A stretch of DNA of 19,984 nt from contig CAYGRM010000088.1 of the NCBI GenBank assembly GCA_964352225.1, forward strand, positions 1 to 19,984. The letters run 5' to 3'. The position numbers and the translations under genes are program-made. Each line of letters opens with the position of its first letter. The first letter of the stretch is position 1. Under the pieces are notes generated by a model that was not told the origin of the DNA, searched no databases, and saw only the letters and a program-made list of their open reading frames with translations. Of the stretch, positions 8,031 to 14,504 are shown piece by piece. This stretch comes from CAJQQY01 sp964352225 (GTDB lineage Bacteria; Bacteroidota; Bacteroidia; Chitinophagales; Saprospiraceae).

Positions 8031-9442
8031 GTTATAAAAAAGTTATTTCAAGAATAGATTTAGAAATTTTAAATAAAATTTTATTTCCAAAATCTCAATT
8101 AATCATAGTTTTTGATCCATTAAATATTTCGAATGGGTTGAATGGAGAATCAATTGTTACTTTCCAGGAGAAAGAGAAATTGGAATTATTTTTTCATGAA
8201 TTAGAAACCACATTCACCTTTGTGAATTTCTCCAATGAATCACTTAGCAGACTTGAAAATCATTCATTTTTAGCAGGTCAATTTGATTTTCTGAAAAAAA
8301 ATAACAACACATTTACAAAGTATTATTATATCAATAATCCTGATGGAACGATGCGTTGGGTTTTTCCAAAAAACAATTCTAGTGCCTGCTTTTTAAACTT
8401 ATATAATAGCTCAGGTTGGAAAGGGAAATTATTTGTAAATGCAGTAAAGGTTTTAAATTATTTTAATTTTTTAAAACCTGTAATTGATGGAGCGTTTTCA
8501 GTTTCTTTTAAATCCGAAAAAGATTTCCGATCTTCTTTTGATGGAATCCACTTTGATGATTTTGCGATTTTTACTGGAACAATTGGTGAGAATAGAAAAG
8601 CCATTGTCGCGCTTTCTAAAAATAAGAAGTGCACTCATTTTGCAAAAAATCCTTTGACTAAAGCTTCTAAAGATTTGGTCATAAATGAAAATGAAAAATT
8701 GAATCACCTTAATAAATTCAATTTTATTGATACAGAAATTCCGACTGTTTTTTTTAAAGATTCCAATCTTGTGGTGAGCAATGTTTTACCACAACAAAAA
8801 AATAAAAACCAAAATTGGTCGAAAGCTCATTGGGATTCCTTGAGCGAATTGTATAATATTTCCTACCGAAAGAAGGTCCTAAGCACCACACCTTTTTGGC
8901 AATCTATTGAAGCGGGGAGAAACTCTATCCTGAATTCTGATCTGATCGACAATGGATTGGAGCTAGAAGTAATCGATAAAATGAAAAATACCATCGATAA
9001 GTTATTTTCCAATATCGATTCATCCAAATTAATTTCAGTAGGAATTGGACATGGTGATTTTACGCCTTGGAATATGTATGTGGGAAAAAATAAATTACAT
9101 ATATATGATTGGGAAATGAGTCAATTTGATTTCCCTATACTTTTTGATTTCTTTCATTATTTTTTCCAAAAAGGAATTTTAATAGATCGACAACAATCTC
9201 CCATCATTCAAAAAATACTTCAAGCTCATCTCAAAGATGAAACTGCCAGGCATATTTTAAAAGACTTTAAAGTTAATTGGGAGGAACACTTTCAATTGTA
9301 TCTTTTATATATAGTAACCTACTACCTACCTAAATATATTGCTCAACCCAAATTACATATGCAAGTTCATTGGTTAATTGATACTTGGCTCGAAGCATTA
9401 GAATATATTAATGAAAAATCAAGGTCAAAATCTTATGCATAA
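8027..9442 (+). CDS. APH/choline-kinase-like phosphotransferase in EPS cluster
   Basis: The 471-residue protein carries the catalytic signature of the aminoglycoside phosphotransferase/choline kinase superfamily. The catalytic loop is HGDFTPWN (H342, D344, N349), followed by the metal-binding DWE (D361). Then FDFPILFDFFHYFFQ resembles the helix that follows in these kinases. The N-terminal ~170 residues, with PDGTMRWVFPKNNSSACFLNLYN, match nothing I can name. The gene overlaps the polymerase by four bases and ends the first tight gene block. Known family members phosphorylate small hydroxylated molecules. Here the substrate could be a sugar, a lipid-linked intermediate or another glycan substituent, but that is inference. 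No membrane segment is evident, so it is probably cytoplasmic. Confidence 0.8.
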   Translation: MSYKKVISRIDLEILNKILFPKSQLIIVFDPLNISNGLNGESIVTFQEKEKLELFFHELETTFTFVNFSNESLSRLENHSFLAGQFDFLKKNNNTFTKYYYINNPDGTMRWVFPKNNSSACFLNLYNSSGWKGKLFVNAVKVLNYFNFLKPVIDGAFSVSFKSEKDFRSSFDGIHFDDFAIFTGTIGENRKAIVALSKNKKCTHFAKNPLTKASKDLVINENEKLNHLNKFNFIDTEIPTVFFKDSNLVVSNVLPQQKNKNQNWSKAHWDSLSELYNISYRKKVLSTTPFWQSIEAGRNSILNSDLIDNGLELEVIDKMKNTIDKLFSNIDSSKLISVGIGHGDFTPWNMYVGKNKLHIYDWEMSQFDFPILFDFFHYFFQKGILIDRQQSPIIQKILQAHLKDETARHILKDFKVNWEEHFQLYLLYIVTYYLPKYIAQPKLHMQVHWLIDTWLEALEYINEKSRSKSYA

Positions 9443-9504
9443 AGAGTGAATTCTTTTTGCATTTAACTACATGGTGCATGTCGGAACTCAACGGTTTTTA
9501 AATT

Positions 9505-9538
9505 TTCTAATTTCGAGAATCAATTCTTATTCTTAGAA
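9505..9538. promoter_or_regulatory. Paired palindromic operator-like sites, pair 3
   Basis: Sites TTCTAATTTCGAGAA (9505-9519) and TTCTTATTCTTAGAA (9524-9538) both match TTCT-N7-AGAA exactly and start 19 bases apart, as in the two pairs near 950 and 1105. The first differs from the best upstream site (1109-1123) by one base. The pair ends 105 bases before the ATG at 9644, suggesting the same regulator acts on the second half of the cluster. Confidence 0.5.
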
Positions 9539-9602
9539 AGAATAAAAAGGAAGTATAGGTGTAAGTTGTTGATTTTCAATGAGTTGCGAGTGTTTTAGTA
9601 AA

Positions 9603-9617
9603 AGGCATCAATTTGGT
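9603..9617 (+). promoter_or_regulatory. Weak candidate sigma-54-like promoter for the second EPS unit
   Basis: AGGCATCAATTTGGT resembles the minus-strand candidate before the response regulator (GGCAT ... TTGGT in both) and keeps GG-N10-GT. The expected GC at -12 is absent. It lies 64 bases after the palindrome pair and would give a leader of about 16 bases. The match is weak and rests mostly on context. Confidence 0.18.
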
Positions 9618-9643
9618 GGGTAATTAACCAAATAACAATAACA

Positions 9644-10942
9644 ATGTCTAATAATAGAAAAGCCTTTATAAATAACCTTTTTCAGAAACTTGATAGTAAG
9701 GATTATATGCTATTAAAGTTTACCGAAAAAAACATTTCCGAAATTGATGAATCATCAGATTTAGATATTTTTTGGAACAACAAAAGCAATGATGTAATTC
9801 ATGAAATCGCTTCTCGTGAATGTACTGTTATAAAAGTATCGGTACACGCTCAAAGTTTTATGAAACAGCTTTTTATCTTTTTCCAAGACGGAGGATTTTT
9901 ACAAATTGATTGTCTTTATCAATTGATTCGTAAAAATTTGGTTTACTTACCAAAGGAATATTTACTCAGTCAAAAAGTAGAAAAAGATGGTATCAGTACC
10001 TACCATGATTTTTGTCTTTTTGAGCATATCGTTTTATTTAATCAACTGAATTTTGCTGGAATACCTCAAAAGTATTTTGAATATTTTAATTCATTTTCTA
10101 GTCAAAAAATCCAATCATTAATCATTCAGTTTAATCAAAAATATAATACTGAGATTGTTGAATTATCTGAACTGAATACGGTTCAAAAAGAGCTGCGAGA
10201 AAAAGTAGTTAAGTCACTTAATAATCAGAAGGATAACAAGTTTTTTCCCAAACAATTTTCTACGATCAAATATGTTTTTGACAGCGTTACTAATTTAAAG
10301 CAGCGAAGAGGTTTTCTGATTTCTTTTAGTGGAGTAGATGGAGCAGGAAAAAGTACGATTTTGGAAGCTACTCGCCGCATGTTGTCTGAAAAATTTAGAC
10401 AAAAAACAGTTGTCGTTCGGCATCGACCTTCTTTGCTTCCCATCTTGAGTAGTTTTGTTTATGGAAAAAAACAAGCTGAAAATCGAGCTGCTTCACGATT
10501 ACCTCGACAAGGAAATAACTCCAGTAAAATCAATTCAATTTTTAGGTTTAGCTATTACTTTGCTGACTATTTGTTTGGTCGGAGTTATATTTTTTTCAAA
10601 TATCAATTACGTAATTATATTGTTTTGTATGATCGATACTATTTCGATTTTATAGTTGACAGCAAGCGAACTAATTTGGAATTGAACAAGTGGATACCAA
10701 CCTCACTTTATCGTTTGGTTCAAAAACCAACGTTAAATTTCTTCCTATTTGCTCCAGCTGATATTATTCTTCAGCGAAAGCAAGAGTTACTTCCAGAGGC
10801 CATTGAATCTCTCACCAAAGGCTACCAAGATTTATTTTCTCAATTGGGGACTAAGTATAAACAATCTTATTTAGCTATAGAAAATATCAATCAGGAGGAG
10901 ACTTTAAATTTTATTTCGAAAAAAATAATTAAAGAAATATAG
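9644..10942 (+). CDS. Nucleotidyltransferase-like / thymidylate-kinase-like P-loop fusion protein
   Basis: The 432-residue protein appears to have two parts. Residues ~1-200 look like a nucleotidyltransferase fold: ESSDLDIFW gives paired acidic residues D39 and D41, and FLQIDCL supplies a possible third (D89). Residues ~222-432 begin with SFSGVDGAGKST, a P-loop (G230-T238) of the thymidylate-kinase type, and contain YDRYYFDF (D330-R331-Y332), resembling the DRY motif of those kinases. It is far from a housekeeping dTMP kinase in length and context. The gene begins after a 201-base regulatory gap and is one base from the acyltransferase gene. A role in making or attaching a phosphorylated substituent on the polysaccharide is inference. 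Catalytic competence of the N-terminal part is uncertain because the Gly-Ser motif normally preceding the acidic pair is not obvious. Confidence 0.72.
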   Translation: MSNNRKAFINNLFQKLDSKDYMLLKFTEKNISEIDESSDLDIFWNNKSNDVIHEIASRECTVIKVSVHAQSFMKQLFIFFQDGGFLQIDCLYQLIRKNLVYLPKEYLLSQKVEKDGISTYHDFCLFEHIVLFNQLNFAGIPQKYFEYFNSFSSQKIQSLIIQFNQKYNTEIVELSELNTVQKELREKVVKSLNNQKDNKFFPKQFSTIKYVFDSVTNLKQRRGFLISFSGVDGAGKSTILEATRRMLSEKFRQKTVVVRHRPSLLPILSSFVYGKKQAENRAASRLPRQGNNSSKINSIFRFSYYFADYLFGRSYIFFKYQLRNYIVLYDRYYFDFIVDSKRTNLELNKWIPTSLYRLVQKPTLNFFLFAPADIILQRKQELLPEAIESLTKGYQDLFSQLGTKYKQSYLAIENINQEETLNFISKKIIKEI

Positions 10943-10943
10943 C

Positions 10944-11681
10944 ATGTTTAATCAGTTGATCATCAATATTATTCGAAAGAAAAACCCAGAATTTAAATTA
11001 GATGAATCCGTTTCGATTTTTACTTTTTTGGAACTGGTTTGGTCTAAACTGATTCAAAGTTTAAGAGCCGTGAAAGTATTGTTACAAGGGAATTATGCCA
11101 CGCATTTATTTTTAGGAAGTAATGTGCGATTTTTTAATTTGTCCAATATCAAATTTGGGAAATGGGTTCAGTTAGAAGATCAGGTGTTTGTAAGTGGCTT
11201 GAGTAAACAGCCCGTTGTTTTTGGAAATAATGTAAGAATTGGGGCATTTAGTAGAGTAGTAGCTTCTACTTCATTTAATCAAATTGGAGAGTTTATTCGG
11301 ATTGGAAATAATGTTGGAATTGGGGAGTTTGCCTATTTGGGAGGTGGTGGTGGATTAACGATAGGTGCTAATTGCATCGTGGGGCAGTACTTTAGCTGTC
11401 ATCCTGAAAATCACAATTTTGAAAATACAGATCAATTGATTCGCCATCAAGGGGTTACTCGTCAGGGAATTCGAATTGGAGAAAATTGTTGGATAGGATC
11501 GAAGGTAACCATCTTGGACGGAGTAGAAATTGGTGCTAATTGTGTAATTGCTGCAGGTGCAGTTGTTACGAAGAGTATGCCTGCCGATAGCGTAATTGGA
11601 GGTGTTCCTGCAAGGGTAATAAAGAAAGTTAATTCTTCCAATAAGAGCTTACTAGAAGAAGTGAAATTTAACCAAAACTAG
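10944..11681 (+). CDS. Left-handed beta-helix (hexapeptide repeat) acyltransferase
   Basis: This 245-residue protein is rich in hexapeptide repeats from about residue 65 to 235, including IGNNVGIGEFAYLG, IGENCWIGSKVTILDGVEIG and NCVIAAGAVVTKSMPADS, ending in the typical VIGGVPARVIKKV. It resembles the maltose/serine O-acetyltransferase class that uses acetyl-CoA. The segment CHPENHNF carries histidines H153 and H157; the second is in the position of the usual catalytic base. The first ~60 residues are not repeat-like and may bind the acceptor. The start follows the preceding stop by one base, so co-translation is likely. In this cluster it probably O-acetylates a sugar of the repeat unit, although acyl donor and site are unknown. 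Confidence 0.9.
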   Translation: MFNQLIINIIRKKNPEFKLDESVSIFTFLELVWSKLIQSLRAVKVLLQGNYATHLFLGSNVRFFNLSNIKFGKWVQLEDQVFVSGLSKQPVVFGNNVRIGAFSRVVASTSFNQIGEFIRIGNNVGIGEFAYLGGGGGLTIGANCIVGQYFSCHPENHNFENTDQLIRHQGVTRQGIRIGENCWIGSKVTILDGVEIGANCVIAAGAVVTKSMPADSVIGGVPARVIKKVNSSNKSLLEEVKFNQN

Positions 11682-11702
11682 ACATCATAAAAATACCATA
11701 TT

Positions 11703-13007
11703 ATGAAACATAAATTACCTAGAGTTCTCATTACGGCCTACGCAGTAAATCCATATAAGGGATCAGAAGATGGAACAGGGTGGAATATGATTGCTGAAAT
11801 TTCGAAATATAATGAAGTAGTCGCTATTACTAGAGAGAATAATCAACCAGCCATAGAAAAATATTTGAGTGAAAATCATGTAGAGCATGCTGATCAATTA
11901 AGATTTGAATATTTTGATTTGCCCTATTGGATGAAGTTTTGGAAAAAAGGAGGAAGAGGAGCATTGCTGTATTTTTACCTGTGGCAAATTGGTCTCGTTT
12001 TTTTTATTTTAAAAAATAAAATTCAATTTGATTTAGCTCATCATCTTAATTTTCATAATGATTGGACACCGACGTTTCTTTGGCTGCTTGGAAAACCCTT
12101 GGTTTGGGGACCAATAGGACATCATCCATTTATACCTAAAAATTATTTGATAAAGAGTGCAGGAAGAAAAGCTTATTATTTTGATCAATTGAAATGGTAT
12201 GTAAAAAAAATGTTTTGGAACTTTGATCCTTTTTTGAAAATAACCAAATGGAAAGCTCAAAAAATTATCACCATTAATAGTAGTGTAGAGAAGGTTTTAA
12301 ATTTTAAGCCAGAAAAAGAAATCCGTCTTCCAGCTGTTGCTTCCCAATTTCCAGAGTCAAATAACAATACATTTACAAATGATAAATTTAATATTTTATC
12401 AATTGGAAGATTTGTTCCGTTGAAGGGATTTGATTTAACCATTCAAGTATTTGGGCATTTTTACTATCAGCAAAAAGAGGAAGTAAGGAAGAAATTGCAA
12501 CTTACTTTAGTTGGGAAAGGTACGCAAAGGAAAGCATTACAAAAGATCGTAAAAGATATGAAACTGGAAAGTGCCGTTCAATTTATTGATTGGATGCCTC
12601 GGTCAGAGCTTAATAATTATTTTCATAATTCCGACGTTTTTCTGTTTCCTTCACACGAAGGAGCAGGAATGGTTGTCCCTGAAGCACTATCCTTTGGGGT
12701 GCCTGTTCTTTGCTTTGATAATATAGGGCCAGGTGAATTAATCAATGCTAAATGTGGAATCAAAATTAAGTATTCGAATCCACGTGAAAGTATTGTTAAG
12801 TTTTCTGAAAGTTTGACTTTCCTTTTTAGTCATCAAGAGATTTTATCTGAATTGTCGAAAGGAGCAAAGCAACATTTCAAAGAAAAATTCACGTGGGAAA
12901 GAAAAGGACAAGTAATCAGTCAAGGTTATTTAGATGTATTATATCAGCATGAGGAGATCCAACCTTCCATCATTGAGACGGAGGAAAAGACACTTATTTT
13001 ATCCTAA
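11703..13007 (+). CDS. GT4-family glycosyltransferase; stop codon overlaps the fold-back element
   Basis: This is a 434-residue GT-B glycosyltransferase. The N-terminal domain begins VLITAYAVNPYKGSEDGTGWNM, a pattern common in EPS-cluster GT4 enzymes, and includes HHLNFHNDWTPTFLWLL and WGPIGHH. The C-terminal donor domain has LSIGRFVPLKGFDLTIQVF (R236, K241) and the EX7E motif HEGAGMVVPEA (E319 and E327). It lies 21 bases after the acyltransferase gene. The TAA stop at 13005-13007 is formed by the first bases of the 161-bp fold-back element. The final residues, around TEEKTLILS, may therefore reflect truncation or a new end after insertion. The catalytic domains look complete, so the enzyme is probably active. 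Confidence 0.91.
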   Translation: MKHKLPRVLITAYAVNPYKGSEDGTGWNMIAEISKYNEVVAITRENNQPAIEKYLSENHVEHADQLRFEYFDLPYWMKFWKKGGRGALLYFYLWQIGLVFFILKNKIQFDLAHHLNFHNDWTPTFLWLLGKPLVWGPIGHHPFIPKNYLIKSAGRKAYYFDQLKWYVKKMFWNFDPFLKITKWKAQKIITINSSVEKVLNFKPEKEIRLPAVASQFPESNNNTFTNDKFNILSIGRFVPLKGFDLTIQVFGHFYYQQKEEVRKKLQLTLVGKGTQRKALQKIVKDMKLESAVQFIDWMPRSELNNYFHNSDVFLFPSHEGAGMVVPEALSFGVPVLCFDNIGPGELINAKCGIKIKYSNPRESIVKFSESLTFLFSHQEILSELSKGAKQHFKEKFTWERKGQVISQGYLDVLYQHEEIQPSIIETEEKTLILS

Positions 13008-13165
13008 GTTCTAAGTCATAATTATTTCACGGTTATTTCGGCTTATTACTTCCTCCTTCTTCGTTAAAAAGCCTCGCCGATGCTAGGCATCGCCTACGTT
13101 TTTTGCCTCAAAGGAGAAAGTAATAATCTCGAAATAACTTATGAATAATTATGACCTAGAACTTA
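13005..13165. repeat. 161-bp fold-back (MITE-like) inverted-repeat element
   Basis: The element is symmetric about position 13085 (centre TAG, with perfect inner arms CGATGC/GCATCG). The outer arms, about 53 bases each (13005-13057 and 13113-13165), are near-identical reverse complements. The ends are TAAGTTCTA on the left and TAGAACTTA on the right. It encodes nothing. The structure fits a miniature inverted-repeat transposable element or a large intergenic palindrome. A TA duplication at the ends cannot be separated from the palindrome itself. The left end supplies the stop codon of the upstream glycosyltransferase. No second copy is present in this window. Confidence 0.8.
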
Positions 13166-13181
13166 ATCAAAATTTTTTTTT

Positions 13182-14264
13182 ATGAAAAAAATCATCTGCG
13201 CACATTTATTTAATGATTTTAGTGGAAGTCCATTAGTTCTATCAACGGTGGTTAGATCATTTCAATCTGAAGGGCATCATGTTGAAATAATTACCTCTTC
13301 GGCTACCGAAGGGTTTTTAAGTAAATTGGATGTAACATTAGTGAATAATAATTATAAGTATCTGAATAACAGGTATTTACGGTTGGTCATGTTTTTCTAT
13401 TGCCAAGTGGTGATGTTTTTTAAAACCCTAAAATACAGAAATGATGATGCTATTATTTATGTGAATACATTGCTCCCATTTGGAGTAGCTTTAGCAGGAA
13501 AATTAATGGGTAAAAAAGTAATTTATCATTTCCATGAGACCTCTTTAAAGCCATTGATTTTAAAAGATTTTCTCAAGTGGATTGCTTCAATAACAGCAAC
13601 TGAAATAGTTTATGTTTCAAATTTTTTGAAAGAGAAAGAAGGAGTATCTAACGTTACTGCAAAGGTGATTTACAATTCATTATCTGATGATTTTGTGAAA
13701 ATTGCAGAAGGATTTAAAAAGGAAAAAAGATCAAATGAAGATTTTGTAATTCTAATGTTATGTTCTTTAAAATCATACAAAGGAGTCAACGAATTTGTTG
13801 ATTTATCAGTAAGTCTTCCTAATTATTCCTTTAATTTAGTGCTTAACGCATCAGAAAATGAGATTGATGATTATTTTAAAGAAACTCGTTTGCCTCAAAA
13901 TCTTAATCTATTCCCCAGACAAAGCAATGTTCACCCATTTTTTCAAAAAGCTGACTTAGTGGTGAATCTTTCTCATCCTGAGGAATGGATCGAGACATTT
14001 GGAATGACCCTAATCGAAGGAATGCAATATGGATTGCCGATAATAGCACCACCAATTGGAGGTCCAACGGAAATAGTTTTTCCCAAGTATAATGGCTACT
14101 TAATTGATCAAAGAGACAAAACAGAAATACTAGATAAGATTACTAAGATCGCCTCCAACGAAAAACTCTATGAAAAACTTTCAAGAAATTCGAGTGAATT
14201 AGTTCAAAAATTCAATATGAAAAGTATAGGAACAAAATATTTAGATCTAGTTAACCTAAACTAA
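13182..14264 (+). CDS. GT4-family glycosyltransferase (last gene of the EPS cluster)
   Basis: This 360-residue GT-B enzyme starts MKKIICAHLFNDFSGSPLVL, typical of GT4 N-termini that bind the acceptor. VIYHFHETSLKPLI lies in the N-terminal domain. The donor domain (~190-360) has ILMLCSLKSYKGVNEFVDLS, NLFPRQSNVHPFFQKADLVV and the EX7E motif ETFGMTLIEG (E271 and E279), followed by PPIGGPTEIV. It is separated from the previous transferase by the 161-bp fold-back element and a run of nine T (13173-13181) touching the start codon, so its expression may differ from the genes before it. A terminator follows 36 bases after the stop, marking the end of the cluster. Confidence 0.9.
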   Translation: MKKIICAHLFNDFSGSPLVLSTVVRSFQSEGHHVEIITSSATEGFLSKLDVTLVNNNYKYLNNRYLRLVMFFYCQVVMFFKTLKYRNDDAIIYVNTLLPFGVALAGKLMGKKVIYHFHETSLKPLILKDFLKWIASITATEIVYVSNFLKEKEGVSNVTAKVIYNSLSDDFVKIAEGFKKEKRSNEDFVILMLCSLKSYKGVNEFVDLSVSLPNYSFNLVLNASENEIDDYFKETRLPQNLNLFPRQSNVHPFFQKADLVVNLSHPEEWIETFGMTLIEGMQYGLPIIAPPIGGPTEIVFPKYNGYLIDQRDKTEILDKITKIASNEKLYEKLSRNSSELVQKFNMKSIGTKYLDLVNLN

Positions 14265-14300
14265 GAGGAAAATTATTTAGACATGTTTTTAGTTATTCAA

Positions 14301-14337
14301 AGTCCGTGATACACAAGTATTGCGGATTCTTTTTTTT
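14301..14337 (+). terminator. Rho-independent terminator of the EPS cluster
   Basis: A 12-base imperfect stem (14301-14312 with 14317-14328, loop ACAA, three positions that are wobble or mismatch) is followed by CTTTTTTTT. It sits 36 bases after the last glycosyltransferase. The rest of the 240-base gap up to 14504 is AT-rich and holds no gene; no convincing promoter for the following gene was identified. Confidence 0.75.
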
Positions 14338-14504
14338 GAGAAAATGGATTTGAAAATATGAAAATAGACTTTGCTATTCCGCTAATTGTCTACCGTAAGC
14401 TAAAACGTCTTTCTAAGAAGTAAAATCTTAATTTATTTTAATGCTTAGAAAAAAAAATCCATACTTTAGAGGCTATATAATAATTTAATCGAATAACCTA
14501 ACTT

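Larger units (their letters stand above)
9443..9643. promoter_or_regulatory. Intra-cluster gap with likely second EPS promoter region
   Basis: This 201-base gap splits an otherwise closely packed cluster. It contains a pair of palindromic sites like those before the first EPS gene and a weak -24/-12-like element. No terminator hairpin with a T-run is evident after 9442, so readthrough from upstream is possible as well. No small gene is seen. Confidence 0.5.

Noticed and set aside
10455..10655. Plus-strand frame of 66 codons with a hydrophobic stretch.
   Set aside because: It is within the P-loop kinase gene in another frame; the hydrophobic run results from the T-rich coding sequence.
14349..14373. 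TTTG ... TAGACTTTG as a possible Bacteroidota housekeeping promoter for the Asp-box gene.
   Set aside because: The spacing between the two boxes is too short (12 bases) and the -7 element has one extra base.
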